Shown in pieces: positions 1 to 11,366 of a DNA stretch of 64,000 nt. Source of the DNA: Rusavskia elegans (lineage: Eukaryota; Ascomycota; Lecanoromycetes; Teloschistales; Teloschistaceae); NCBI GenBank assembly GCA_011316305.1, contig SAUG01000072.1, forward strand, positions 62,001-126,000, in the 5' to 3' direction. The notes beneath the pieces are model-generated. The model did no database searches, was not told the origin of the DNA, and saw only the letters and a list, made by a program, of their open reading frames with translations. Made by a program: the position numbers and the translations under genes. Every line of letters starts with the position of its first letter. Position 1 is the first letter of the stretch.

Positions 1-126
1 CTAGCAGCCGACATCAAGAAGCGAATCATCGACACCTCCAAGCCGGATCCCGGCGCTTCACAAGGCGTCAATGTAGCGGATCAGAGCAACAGCATGAGCA
101 ATGCCATGGGCGGGAAATGCTGCTAG
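1..126 (+). CDS. SEC4: SEC4/Rab8-type Rab GTPase, C-terminal end only (5' truncated by window)
   Basis: The window opens in frame inside the last exon; 41 codons precede the TAG at 124-126. The peptide starts LAADIKKRIIDT and ends AMGGKCC. A C-terminal CC after a flexible Ser/Gly/Asn-rich tail is the double-geranylgeranylation signal of Rab GTPases. The LAxDIKKRIIDT stretch matches the C-terminal helix I remember for fungal Sec4/SrgA, the Rab that directs post-Golgi secretory vesicles to the exocyst at the plasma membrane. The nucleotide-binding core lies outside the window, so assignment to Sec4 rather than another Rab8-like paralogue is an inference from the tail alone. Confidence 0.75.
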   Translation, partial: LAADIKKRIIDTSKPDPGASQGVNVADQSNSMSNAMGGKCC

Positions 127-955
127 GGGGTACTCTACTTTGTGGATGTGAGGGAGGGGCCGGCGTCGGAAGGAAGGGGCGAATGAGCATAATGTTTTCA
201 ACTTTTTTGTTAGCGTGCTGGTCTGGTCTGGTCCGGTCCGGTCTTGGTCTGATAGGGTTGTCTATATCTGGCGCACACAGCATATTGACCAGCAGATCGC
301 CAACGAAGTCTCCTGAGCACCCATTTTCTTGATTGCGGTACCAGATTATCCGCAGGGATTATCAGCGAAGCACTCGACGGGCCCGGAGCGATGAATGCAA
401 CACTGACAAGGCAACGATTCATGGACACAGGGGCGCGACTTTGTTTCTCAACATGGTGGGAATGTGATCCGCGAACCTCGTTGTTTTCTTTATTACGCTC
501 CGGCAAGCGGGCAAGGATGTGGTCAACTGCAACAACAAGGTTGTTTTTAACGATCTGTCGTGCTTTGGTACTTGAACTGTGCCTCCAATTACTTTCTTTG
601 CATGTTCAAGCACTTCCAAAGCCGTCAACGGCCAGCCTCTTATCATTATTGTTGGGTCCTTCATTGTTGCTTCTCTGCTTGACTTCGTCTTCCATCTTCA
701 CTCTGCTCCGACATGAGGCATCCCATTACTGGTTTCACCGTTGCTGAACCATCAGCCATACGGCGCTTCTGCAGGAAAAGGTGGTCGGTAGTAGTTTCCC
801 TGTTTCTGACCTGATGATACTCTGATTATATTGAGGTATATTTCGATACCTCCTTCTCATCACCAATACGCCTATATGTTACAGCCCCTCGGCTCTGTGA
901 CTCTGATTACATATCCCGTTTCATGTGAACCGGATCAATAACACAGCTGCCAATC
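127..955. other. Intergenic, no gene seen; short GGTCT/GGTCC tract
   Basis: This is the 3' side of the Rab gene and of the convergent gene at 956-2178. The only notable pattern is a run of imperfect GGTCT/GGTCC pentamers at about 218-251. Open frames here lack any recognisable protein character. Confidence 0.5.
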
Positions 956-2178
956 CTACCAAAGAAACTCCGCATTCACAACCGGAGGCTTCTCGCCCTT
1001 CACCTGATCGCTAAGAAGCGGAAAGGGCCGTCGATGCCACGTCCTCACAAACCGCCTCGCCTCGTTCTCGTCCCCCAACTTCACAATCCAGCGTCTCGAC
1101 GATCTTCGTTGCGCTACTGGCTCGAAGTCGTCCCTTTGCTCCGAATCCTCCAGTGCTTGACTTGACAGCTCTATCTTCTCTACATTTCTTCTCCCAAGCT
1201 TAGAACCCCACTGCAGACCTCTTTCCCGACCATCCTGATCGATTGCAGCCTTCACGGCGTTGGTGGTGGGGTAGTGCCCTTCGACCCAGAATAAAACTGC
1301 ACGTCCTGTGTTATCGATTGGTTCTGTGAGTTGAGGGTAGCCTTGGTATTCGATCAGGCGGCGGTAGGTGGCGCCGAAGGGGGAGAACATTGAGTGGATG
1401 TTGATTTTTTGAGAGGGTGGACAGAGGGCGTAGTCTTGGAGCAAGGTGTGGATATCTTCCCCTTCGATGATGGTACCTGGAGGTGGAGGTAGTGGTGAGT
1501 GGAGCGATGTCGGCGTGTGCTCTTGAGACATTCGATGCAGTTTGGTGATGTAGTTCTGGTAGGTTCGTGCGTAGGCCGGGTTGGGGAAAAGCAGGAAGTA
1601 GGAGTTTGTCTGCTGGAATGTGGAAGTGTCTCGCCCGGGGATAACTGGAGTCACAACATGTGTTAGCCATAACTTCTCCTTTTAAGGCTTGAAGTCCGAG
1701 CGTCTTCACCTTTAAGAATATCTCCGGGGCCAGTCCATTCTCCTATATGGCGACCTTTGGGCGCAATGCGTCGGAAGTCGGCATCCACCAGCGACTTGCT
1801 GGCACGGTTCAAGACCAGAACGGCAGGGTCCCATTGCTTGGAAGCACCTTGAGCTGCAGCTTCGGCGCGCTTTTTCGAGGGGCCCCTTAGGCCACCACTG
1901 GAGGCTGGGTAGGGGTCCAGGTGGTCAATGTCTGATAAGGGCAGACGAGGAACATGTAGTTCGTCATGTTCCGGTCGATTCGTCGTGGGCTGTGACCCCT
2001 CTTTCTCCTCCGGGAAGAGCTCGTCGAACAAGGATGCCCGTTGAGATTGGGACGACCGAGCTGTCTCGCCTTTGGCCTTGACCGATTTTGAGTAATGCTT
2101 CGAACGAGCACATGGTGATATCGGCCATGACAGCGATGTGCGGAGAATTCTAGCCTGCAGCAGCAGCAATGTGTGCAT
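956..2178 (-). CDS. Conserved hypothetical protein, probably mitochondrial
   Basis: Two exons, complement(956..1644, 1710..2178), give 385 aa. The 65-bp intron has donor GTGAAG, branch GCTAAC and acceptor CCAG, and splicing restores one frame (GDILK then VIPGRD). The first in-frame ATG is at 2178; the frame stays open 18 nt further, but only with TTG. The N-terminus (MHTLLLLQARILRTS, then ARSKHYSKS) is rich in Arg, Ser and Leu with no acidic residue, like a mitochondrial presequence. A Lys/Ser/Glu-rich linker follows, then a folded-looking half with many aromatic residues and a basic C-terminal segment (RRWIVKLGDENEARRFVRTW). I do not recognise the family. Mitochondrial location is an inference from the leader. 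Confidence 0.7.
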
Positions 2179-2662
2179 CAATGAACCGTGATACAATCTT
2201 CCACAGGGTATCCTCTATGCCATTCGAGAAGCAGGTGCGATTATTGTCGTAGACTCTTCATTTGCACTGTGTTTCATCAATCCTTCTCCCATATCCTGGC
2301 AAATCTGTCCCTTCTAATGGCAATCTGGAGCACGTAGCTTGCTGCAGATTGTGGAGAGGGAGTTTGGTGATGCCTTCGGCTTCGCTCTACACGCTGATGA
2401 CGCCCTAAACGCGCGACTGCAAGGCCCATTCATAATTCTCTCAATCTCAACCGTGGCGAGTACCTTAGGTCGAAGTTTCCACATCACGATGTTGCAAGTC
2501 AATGAGTTTGAACTACTGAAACGATGTATAGTTTCACCCTTTTCATCTTCCATTCGACGCAATTTCCCTTACCTGATTGCGTGGACTTGGGCTGAGCAGC
2601 CGTATCAAAGTATCAAAGCATACCCATAACGACCTTTATCATTAGAGGTCACCTTTGCCATA
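2179..2662. other. Divergent promoter region, no gene supported
   Basis: This 484-bp spacer separates the divergent hypothetical gene and AFG2. A 96-codon open frame inside it (2339-2629) has no family resemblance and is not annotated. Confidence 0.5.
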
Positions 2663-5042
2663 ATGGTCGGAGCCGGCAAATACAAAGTGCAGCCTCTCAA
2701 AAGGGAGGGAACTGACTTGAAGAAGATACTCAAAGTGAATCTCTCAGCGAGAGCTCTCACCATCCATGGCTTGAAACCGGATGACTGGTGTCAGCTATCA
2801 AGCACTACAGGGTCATCGTTCTTGGTGCAGGTTTGGCCTGCTGCTCCAAATGCACAAGATACATGCATCCAGATCACGGACGATCTTCGAGCTCAACATA
2901 ATCTCAGTTCAGGTGATGAAGTTCATCTTTCACGCTGTCCCAAACCTAGATTTCCGAGTACAGAGGATGTAATCGTATCTGAATGTCAAGATCGTGCTCA
3001 AGAGGACGTTCAACGAGAGGATAGGATGCATTGGGCATGGCTACTCGACCACGAATTGCAGCAAGCTGGACTGCTCTGTCCTGGCATGATCTTCAGCCTT
3101 CGTGCAAAGAGCAAAGAGCGGGCGTTTCGAATAAAATCTATCAATCTTTCTGATCGCATGGTTCCTTACCAGTATGCAGCTCGTCCAAAAGTGACAGTTG
3201 CGCCTGAGGAAAGCCATACCTCGAATGCCTCAAATAATGATGCCGTAGGACGACCGGCCAACATCGAAGCTGCAGCACTTGGAGGTCTCGATGCACAGGT
3301 ATCTAAATTGAACTATGTCGTTGCAAACTATGGGCCCTCGGCCGATTCGTTCAAAGCCAAAAGTACGCATCGGCAACGGAGAGGTGGCGTCATACTTCAT
3401 GGCCCCCCCGGTACTGGAAAGAGCAAGCTACTACGGATGGTAGCTCAACTTGGTCTTTGGAGCAAAATCTACAACATGGACGATATCATGGATGGTGCTT
3501 CAAAGGGTGGAAAGGATGCAGCAATACACCAGATGTTTAAAGATGCATGTCGCTGCCAGCCTAGTGCCATCATCATAGATAGGCTTGATGTACTTGCAAG
3601 AAAAACAGAGCCTACGTATGACTCGCAGTTGTCCAGCATAGTGACGGGTCTTTGTAAAGGACTCGATGCACGCGACAACAGCCGGGTGTTCGTGGTAGCG
3701 GCTGCGCGGAACCTTTCTCTTGTCGATGAGTCTCTGCGCCATCCAGGTAGATTCGAAGTTGAGATTGAGATTCCTGTGCCGAGAACGGAAGCTCGTGCTC
3801 AAATCCTTAACCTTGCCTTTGGCTTACCCAGGGACTCCATAGACGAGCAACTCTTACAGCTGGCGGACTCCACGCATGGTTATGTTGGATCTGATCTAAG
3901 GCAATTGCTCGACACAGCCATGGATCAGGTATCCTCTCGCCTTCAGGCCTCCAGTCATTCTAAGCAGCGTGATGCAATCAACAACCTGGACCGGGAGAAC
4001 TTGACATTCTCAGAATTCTTCACAAAAGGTGACATCGAGACAGCACTGCTGGAGGTACAGCCAACAGCAATGAAGGAAATATTTCTGGAGACACCGCGAG
4101 TCAAATGGGGGGACGTTGGAGGTTCCGATGAGCTGAAAGAGACCCTTCGCGAGGCGATCGAATGGCCACTCAAGGTAGGTGACCGAGATTCTCGTTTAAA
4201 ATGCGTGTACTGACGGCTACCAGTACCGTTCGGATATGGAACAAGAATTTCTACGCCCCAGGAAGGGATTGCTGCTGTACGGGCCTCCTGGCTGTTCAAA
4301 GACACTAGTTGCCAAAGCAGTAGCCACCGAGGCGAAGCTCAACTTTATCGCGGTGAAAGGTGCGGAGATTCTCAGTATGTATGTAGGTGAATCCGAGCGC
4401 ACTCTACGGGAGATCTTCCACAAAGCTCGTGGCGCAGCTCCTAGCATAATCTTCTTTGACGAGATTGATGCAATCGGAGCCGCTCGGACAGACTCGTCGC
4501 AGGGTGGTCTACACGTCCTTACAACACTGCTCAATGAGCTAGATGGGATCGAGGCATTAGGGGGTGTGTTTGTGCTTGCCGCAACGAATCAACCTCAGAT
4601 CCTCGATCTGGCTTTGCTACGGCCCGGAAGGCTTGACACGTCCCTCTACGTGGGTCTCCCGGACTATCAGACACGATCCGAAATCATTGCAATAGAGACC
4701 CGAAAGATGAGTCTCGGTCCAGACTTCGATGCCGCACAGCTGGCCAAGGCAACGGAAGGATACTCCGGCGCAGAACTGGTGGACATATGCCAACAAGCTG
4801 GCTATGCTGCTTTTAGGGAAAGACTGAAAACAGGCCAAGGACAACGATCGGTAATTACCATGAGGCATGTCAACGATGCGTTGGAGAAGGTTCCGAAACA
4901 GGTTACGCCTGATATGGTACGCGGGTACGAGGCATGGCGAGATAGAGAGCAGGTGCAAGTCAATCGCGACCAAGAGCGTACAGCAGTCGATACCTCGATG
5001 AGGGATATCGTTGCAGCGACTGCTCAGATGTTGTTAAAATAG
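2663..5042 (+). CDS. AFG2: AFG2/DRG1-type tandem AAA ATPase (ribosome biogenesis)
   Basis: Two exons, 2663..4174 and 4224..5042, give 776 aa, the usual Afg2 size. The 49-bp intron has donor GTAGGT and branch CTGAC and joins EAIEWPLK to YRSDMEQEF. The protein has an N-terminal double-psi-barrel-like region (about 1-200), AAA domain D1 with Walker A GPPGTGKS, and D2 with GPPGCSKT, the VKGAEIL pore region and Walker B IIFFDEIDAIG. GPPGCSKT with VGESERTLREIF is characteristic of Afg2/Drg1/SPATA5, which releases Rlp24 from cytoplasmic pre-60S particles. One oddity: the D1 Walker B reads IIIDRLDVL, with Arg at residue 307 where the catalytic Glu is expected, so D1 may bind but not hydrolyse ATP. 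D2 keeps all motifs. A Cdc48-like paralogue is less likely because of the N-domain and the D2 signature. Confidence 0.9.
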
Positions 5043-5674
5043 CGCTGCAACGCTTGAAAGCGCTCTATTCAACAGGACCTACGGCCTTATATCAACTTCG
5101 AACCGGTGATACAGGTAGACAGACAAGCTGTGCTGGTTGCTGCGCGTCCTAACTTGCACTCTATCCATGTTTGGGTGAGGTAAGGTCTCCAATTGTACGT
5201 CAATATACAGTTCCAACTCACCTCGACTCCACCGCGACTTGGCATTGATACATACAGAGGGAAGAGAGTGGTTAGTTTTGTTTTTGTGCTGCTCAAGCAA
5301 AGCTCAATGTAGGTAGTTTGGCCAGACGATGGATTTGCTATCACGACTGCATTCCTGCTGCAATTCTGACATAGTGCCTAAAAAAAGACCAAGCCTTGTA
5401 GCAAGTCGATGAATGGCAAATTGATGATGTGTATCCTAAAATCCGGCGAGGTCAGAATCCCCCGATCAAGGACGGGTAAACGCCGTAAACGCGGACGCGC
5501 TAGTCGTATGCATACACGCTTGCTTGGCACTTTAATCACATCCAAGCTGTTGCAATGCAAAAACCATGTAAATCGACTTCGATTCGAAGTACGGTGAAGC
5601 TTCATCTTCACAATCCTCATTGAAGTGACGAACAAAGATATCTTAACCGTCTATACTATACTTCTACAGCACCG
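5043..5674. other. Intergenic, nothing recognised
   Basis: This is the AFG2 3' flank and the upstream region of the RNPS1-like gene. Short frames on both strands show no conserved character. Confidence 0.5.
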
Positions 5675-6780
5675 ATGCCGTCCCTTTCTCGTTCCCGCTC
5701 ACGATCCAATCCAGACGGATCCCCGAACGCCAATCGGGAACTTTCTCCACCCCGACGCTCCATCTCACCGCGATCAAATTCACGCTCCAGATCGCGCAGT
5801 CGAATAAGAGACGCCCCTCGTCAAGACGCAAGGCGCAATGGCACCAGGAATGGCAGAAGCAGAACACGAAGTTATTCAAGGAGCCTGTCACGCGGTCGTA
5901 GCTATTCTAGGAGTTTGAGTAGAGGTTCGCCAGTCCCACGAAGCTCCAAGGTAGATCTCGTTCCGCATATTCCTCCCTGGATACAATGGCTAACATTCCA
6001 GATCGTCGTGGAAAAACTCACCAAAAACGTCAACGAGAACCACCTCCGCGAAATCTTCGGCGCATACGGCTCCATCAAAGATTTAGACCTGCCAATGAAC
6101 AAACAATGTAAGCTCCTCCAAGCCCCAAAAGGATCACGAAACTCCCACTCAACTTCAGCGACCTAGTCATGACCAACCGAGGCACAGCCTACATCCTCTA
6201 CACCAACACCACCGACGCCGAAGCCGCCATCGCACACATGCACGAAGCCCAACTCGACGGCGCGATAATCCACGTCTCCATCGTCCTCCCACGACGCAAA
6301 TTCTCCCGCTCGCCCCCTCCAGCACGACGAGGCGGACCAGCACCACCGCCATTCGATCGCTTCGACAACCGTGGACCCCCACCGCCGGGAGGAACATATC
6401 GCGGGGGACCACCTCCCAGCAGCGGATACGGAGGCCCACCACCACCATCCGGACGATACCGCTCACCACCACCGCCGCCCAGGCGAGGATCCCCTTCACG
6501 AGGATACGGCCGCCGACCCGATTTTCGTCATCCTCGCGATCGCAACGGGGATGTTTATCGACCGCGGTCGTATTCGAGATCGAGATCGAGGTCTTATTCT
6601 TCGCGGTCGCGGAGCCCGACACCGCCGCGACGGGGAGGGGGGAGGGGATATCGGAATAGGGAGTCCCCGCCTGGTGGGGGGAGACGGAGGAGGAGTCCAA
6701 GTTATTCGAGCTATTCGAGCTATAGTGATCGGAGTCGCAGTAGGGATAGGGCTAGGGGAAGGTATGGACGGGATCGGTAG
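5675..6780 (+). CDS. RNPS1-like SR/RRM RNA-binding protein
   Basis: Three exons, 5675..5950, 6002..6107 and 6167..6780, give 331 aa. Introns of 51 bp (GTAGAT, branch GCTAAC, CCAG) and 59 bp (GTAAGC, CTAG) join in phase. The N-terminus (about 1-92) is an SR/RS domain. One RRM follows, with RNP2 near IVVEKLTKNV and RNP1-like NRGTAYILY; the second junction rebuilds MNKQFMTNRGT. The C-terminus is long, with Pro/Gly-rich, RGG-like and RS repeats (PPPPGG, SRSRSRSYSSRSRS). RS-RRM-RS architecture matches RNPS1, an exon-junction-complex and ASAP-associated splicing activator in the nucleus. Strong GC and purine bias toward the 3' end reflects the Arg/Gly/Pro repeats. Confidence 0.85.
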
Positions 6781-7759
6781 GGGTGGGGAAGTGGGGAGAT
6801 TCGGATGAAGGTAGATTGAGAATTTGTGTGATACCCTTGGTTTGGTTGTGCAGTTGATCCGTTCGCCGGTGTATTCTTGATATATGTCGTCTCATTGATT
6901 CATGCGAGGACTTCCAAGATTATTACTATCGCCAGGTCACAAGATAATGCCGTGCATCACAACGACTGATTCGCGTTGGTGACAATTGCCGTCCAAGCCT
7001 TGGAAGCAATAAGATACTGTATCAATCCCAATCCCGGTGAATTCAAATATTGAGAAAGCGGCTACGGCAATAGGATATCTATCTCAATAGAAACGGCAAT
7101 CCACACTTTAGCTCAAGACTACACATGACGATTCTTCATCTGCCATTTGTCCAGCCCCAAGAGCTAGTATCTCAGTCTTCTTACCTACATCGTCTATCTC
7201 ATGTACACCAGGATAGACGACATCACTATCCAATCGCTTCCTATCTCATCCCTTATTTTGCCATCCCTACACTTGCTGTAGTATATCAGATAAGTCAGGT
7301 ACGGTCCTTCCCCTCCGCGAGGACTTGCCGAGCGCCGAGAGTGAGGGTTACCTCTGCACCGTCCATTGCCTATGACCTCCAGTTCCAGCTCCGGCGAGCG
7401 TATTTGAAGATCCTAGCTATTCGCGATTCGGGTAATTCATTATGGCGACAAACAGGACGACAAAAGATAGACGATGAGTTTATTCCCATGGAATTACACG
7501 CTGAGATGGACGGATGAATGACCGCCGAGGAGTGAGTGAATCTAGGCCGGCGGTAGTGCTGGTGGTAATTGGGCTGGTGGGACGTGTGCGATGTTCATCC
7601 TGTTATCAAGGTTATGTCAGTGAGACACGAACTGGTCGATTATGTCATCGATCTTTGAAAGGTGTGTAGAAGGATGCGGTAGTGAAGTGGCATTTGCATC
7701 ACAGCCCGCATGCTGTGAGCCAGATTCCTCGCATGGGGTGGGGGATAACCAGATATCCC
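6781..7759. other. Intergenic, nothing recognised
   Basis: This spacer lies between the convergent ends of the RNPS1-like gene and the secreted-protein gene. A 130-codon frame at 7125-7517 has no signal, domain or plausible exon structure and is not annotated. Confidence 0.45.
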
Positions 7760-8833
7760 TCATGATTGGGGGAAAGGGGACAACATTGAACATCTCGAGG
7801 CATTGGCAGAGCGATTGAGTCGTAAGTCATTGGAGATACCCAATGCCCTGCTTTTTGCAGAGTGGGAGAGGGGTGGTAGAGAGGGACAGGCAGTCTTGCA
7901 CAAAATTGATATGAAAAGAACGAAAAGAAAAAATCGCACACACCAAATATCCGGGTTTTCGCCCCACCACCTCGTATAGATCTCCGTGATCTCTTTCCTC
8001 CCAATCTCCACTGCGTGATACTTCAGTAGATCAATGGTTCCCTTGCAGGTGTCTGTGCCGAGAAGGCCGTAGAACCAATTCGCTGTGTTTCTGTCGGCTT
8101 CCGCCCACTTCCGCCATTCTTGATCGACCCGGGCGAGAAAGTTGTTGTTATCATAGATGTTGGCAAGGACTGTGAGCGTTTCTGGGTTGGCGACCTCGAA
8201 TTGGACCGAGTACTGAAGATTCGAGATGGGACCGCCCGGAAGCCAATCAGGGGCATGCGTCTGGTGGACGGTGGTTTGGGTCGCTTGAGCGATGTGCCAG
8301 GTCTGATAGACAATTTCCGACCATGGTAGAGTCATACTAAAGTCGAAATCACGCTGGTTCCACACGCCGATGATTGCGCCATTGTTTGTGTCGAAGATAT
8401 TCGCGTAGGCCGTTTGACCGACACCCATTTGCGGAGATCTGGAAGCTACGCTCCACAAGACTAATTTGGACAGATCAATACCTTTGTCGGTGAGGTCTTT
8501 CTTGATGCTTTGGCTGAGAAACTGTGATCCAGCACTAGGCACGAATGAATAATCTCGCATGAACGTTGGCTGACCGTCCGATTTGTCTTGATACGCGGGG
8601 TCGCGGATTATAGCCGCAAGATCGTCAAAATTCGTCTTGCCATTCTGGCTGCATTGCGCATAACTCGGGCAGGCGTTAGGGTAGTAATTGTCGTTGGCTT
8701 GGGCCTCCAAGAACTGTTGGGGATTGCGTTCGTAGGCGGCTACGAGGGCGGCGACTTCGGGAGGCAGGTTTGGTGGAACGGCCTCGGTCAATGGTGAAAG
8801 CAGGATCAAAAAGGAAAGGGCGAAGAACAACAT
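7760..8833 (-). CDS. Secreted protein of unknown function
   Basis: The first ATG is at 8833; the frame extends to 8884 only through TTG. The N-terminus MLFFALSFLILLSPLTEA is a classical signal peptide. A globular-looking mature region rich in Trp, Asn and Gln follows, with a few Cys (NACPSYAQCSQNGK, then GTDTCKG), consistent with an extracellular protein. The 3' end is uncertain. Read straight through, the frame stops at 7760 (357 aa). A 96-bp in-frame candidate intron (7848..7943, GTGTGT...AAGCAG) would shorten it to 325 aa. The segment after NPDIW is hydrophobic and unlike the rest, which favours splicing. I do not recognise the family. Confidence 0.7.
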   Translation of the reverse strand: MLFFALSFLILLSPLTEAVPPNLPPEVAALVAAYERNPQQFLEAQANDNYYPNACPSYAQCSQNGKTNFDDLAAIIRDPAYQDKSDGQPTFMRDYSFVPSAGSQFLSQSIKKDLTDKGIDLSKLVLWSVASRSPQMGVGQTAYANIFDTNNGAIIGVWNQRDFDFSMTLPWSEIVYQTWHIAQATQTTVHQTHAPDWLPGGPISNLQYSVQFEVANPETLTVLANIYDNNNFLARVDQEWRKWAEADRNTANWFYGLLGTDTCKGTIDLLKYHAVEIGRKEITEIYTRWWGENPDIWCVRFFLFVLFISILCKTACPSLPPLSHSAKSRALGISNDLRLNRSANASRCSMLSPFPQS

Positions 8834-10102
8834 GTTGAGTTGGATCAGGGCGAAAGTTCTCAAGCTTCTTTGGGGCTTCACCAATGGTTAATCGATTGGT
8901 ATTTCTAAAGCGACACCGCTTATAATACAAGAATTGAAGGCCAAAATTAGAAAGAAAGGAGGATTCAAAACCACACGCGGATCGACAAGGCCCACACGCG
9001 GATCGATAAGGATAATTTGAAGTTAGGAATGGGTGTAGACAATCATATGAAATCGCAAAGGAGCGAAAGAGACATCTATAAAAGTATCATAGACGAAACG
9101 CGGGAGCGGAGTAGGCTGACACAGCGGCGGAACATTTGAAAGATGCGTAAAAACACTGTCGCTGTTCCGAGCCGCTGCTGCGATGACAGAAAGCTGAAGG
9201 GCAGACCAAAACCACCAAAAATGGCACGGACAAACCGTTATGACATGATGATGCGATGGACATTTTATTTGACTAGGTCATCGGTCTGGATGGTATACAG
9301 ATAACGCACACTGACCTTCGAGACGACAATGACATGAGGTATACTCTACCTCAAGCCGATGCCGGCTAAATATGGAAATCGGGACGGTTCGCTTGTCTTG
9401 TTCAGCCGCATCCCGAAGACCGTTTCGAAACACGACGGGAGGCTTGCCACCCAGTTCTGGAAGTTTGGATGCCCACGCAGGCTCATGCATACAGAACTCA
9501 CCAGGGACCGTTGTGCGAAATAGCGTTACGTTTTCATTATTGGCCACGGCAACTTCTCCCAACACCGCATTCTCTGATTCGATGCTCGATCGGGGGCATG
9601 GCATTTTCACCATGACAATATGCAAGTAGCGTAAAAGCAGCCTCAACCGGGCAACGATGCGTCTTGACAGCACTGACATAAGTGACACGAGTACAAAGAG
9701 CAGCTGCTTGGAATTCCAGCGACCCTCGGACGTTCCGTTTTCTGCGCTTCTTAACCGCGATGTGGGGCTGCTCCGGGAGCGCTCCCGAACACACTCACAT
9801 TAGCGTATGCATGACTAATTATCTATGACTAAGCGTGCTCAAGTGTCGACAGCAAGATGACCTCCAACTTCTGAAGCAGCTGAAGGCTTGTGATGTCTTC
9901 CTATTGCTAGAAAGACTTATTTTACTAGTGTCTGACCAAAATCCCCTGTTTACCGGTGAGAGCAGCTGCCAGCGCAGCTTTCCCCGCCATATCACGACCG
10001 AACCGCCATCACATCTGCCAACGTCGTACGCCAGCTTGTCAATATCGCGAAACGCCCACTGGGATTCCCTCTTGAAGAGCAAGGAGTATTTCTTGGGGGT
10101 TT
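8834..10102. other. Divergent intergenic region with short direct repeats
   Basis: This spacer separates the secreted-protein gene and the bZIP gene. It contains a 20-bp direct repeat at 8971-9011 (listed separately). Other open frames here do not resemble proteins. Confidence 0.5.
8971..9011. repeat. Two 20-bp direct repeats in the promoter region
   Basis: The unit CCACACGCGGATCGACAAGG at 8971-8990 recurs at 8992-9011 with one difference (GATAAGG for GACAAGG) and a 1-bp gap. It lies about 140 bp upstream of the secreted-protein ATG, so it may be a promoter element or a small tandem duplication. Confidence 0.7.
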
Positions 10103-11144
10103 ATGGCGACCATGCAACCAACGCTGGCGCCGGCGCCAGCTCCGCGCCCAAGCATGGTAAGCCCCAGAACGACAAGCAATCGTGGAGATGATAGCTGATA
10201 TCAACGGGCAGGAGAGTAGTACCGAGCAACGTACGTTACCAGGCCCCTCCTTTGAACCGCCAAAACGGGCTCGCTGATATGTGCTGGGACGGAGAAGACC
10301 TTCGGGAGACGCTGCTTGCACACGACCATTATGGGCGTAACGGACAGCCTCTCCAGAGGATGGAGCACCAGCCACCGCATGGTTCCATCCATTCGCACGA
10401 TCAGAATATCGATCCGGCAATCGCAGGCCCGGGCCTCATGAACGCCAACACTGGTGATAGCGGAGGGGACGGAAACCAGAGCGATAGCAAGAAAGGGAAG
10501 CGTGAGCTATCGACATCGAAGCGTGCTGCACAGAATAGGGCTGCTCAGGTAAGACTGCTTTTCCCGTGAAGCGACATCAGGTTTGAAGGAATATGAATGT
10601 AGTCGAGGCTCTGAGCCACTAGTGGTTTTGCCGTTGCTGAGTGTTGAATGACAAAGACACGCTTACTAACGTCTGACTACAGCGTGCCTTTCGCCAGCGC
10701 AAAGAGGGTCATATTAAGCAGCTCGAAACCCAAGTCAAAGACTACAATACTCTCTCCGAAAGCTTCAAGAACCTTCAAGCAGAGAATTACCAACTACGAG
10801 ACTACATCATCAGTCTCCAAAGTCGCCTGATCGAATCTCATGGCGAATTCCCTCAACCGCCATCGAACATTGAAATCCCTCTGCAGAGTTCATCGGCTTC
10901 GTTGAGCCAAAGTGTCCCTGCGCCAACTGCTCCGATGGGATCCTCCGCTATGAGTCAGCTGCGAGCCTCGGCGGCCCAGGTCATTGATCTGAGCAATACT
11001 AAACACGATATTGGTGATGATACAGACTGCACTCTGCACAGGGGCAGTCCAGTTGCCAAGAGAGCCAGAATAGACACTGCTCCAGAAGCCACGACTTCGT
11101 CACCCGGTCCCAAGCCGCCAGATTCCACAAGCGCGGATCCATGA
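10103..11144 (+). CDS. kapC: KapC-type bZIP transcription factor
   Basis: Three exons, 10103..10156, 10243..10548 and 10683..11144, give 273 aa (270 if the second ATG at 10112 is used, which matches the MQP start I remember for KapC). Intron 1 (86 bp, GTAAGC...ACCAG) joins RPSM to APPLN. Intron 2 (134 bp) splits the bZIP basic region between NRAAQ and RAFRQRKEGH, a typical position. A leucine zipper follows (LETQVKDYNTL, YQLRDYIISLQSRL). KRELSTSKRAAQNRAAQ matches Aspergillus KapC, a putative nuclear regulator of the Yap/AP-1-like fungal bZIP group. The C-terminus is low-complexity with a bipartite-like basic patch (KRARID). The target genes cannot be inferred from sequence. Confidence 0.88.
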
Positions 11145-11366
11145 TGACAGTCTGCGGCCACGCGGAGTGCTTTCTTCGAATGTCTTCTGGGGTAATAATC
11201 TGTTTGTGTCCGCTTTGTTACACGTTCGAAGTCGTAGTCCAGGCCTGGCGTAAGTAGAAGTGCGGCGTGAGGATGGCTGGGATGGAATCATGCTTGAGAA
11301 TGCCAGGTCAGCCCCATTAGCGATATCAATCAACTTTTCGATCACTTCCATGTTTCCAGTACCCGG

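Noticed and set aside
391..747. 118-codon plus-strand open frame after the Rab gene
   Set aside because: Composition is Leu/Ser-rich with no signal cleavage logic, domain or splice partner; likely chance in UTR/intergenic DNA.
2339..2629. 96-codon open frame upstream of AFG2
   Set aside because: No recognisable motif and it lies in the divergent promoter; the AFG2 start at 2663 is well supported without it.
6167..6700. 177-codon minus-strand frame opposite the RNPS1-like gene
   Set aside because: It is the mirror of Arg/Gly/Pro repeat codons; the plus-strand protein has clear RRM and RS domains.
7125..7517. 130-codon open frame between convergent genes
   Set aside because: No conserved character, no introns with good signals, Ser/Leu/Pro-biased chance composition.
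10231..10242. A 12-bp second intron in kapC
   Set aside because: Far too short to splice; one 86-bp intron ending at 10242 gives a complete in-phase product.
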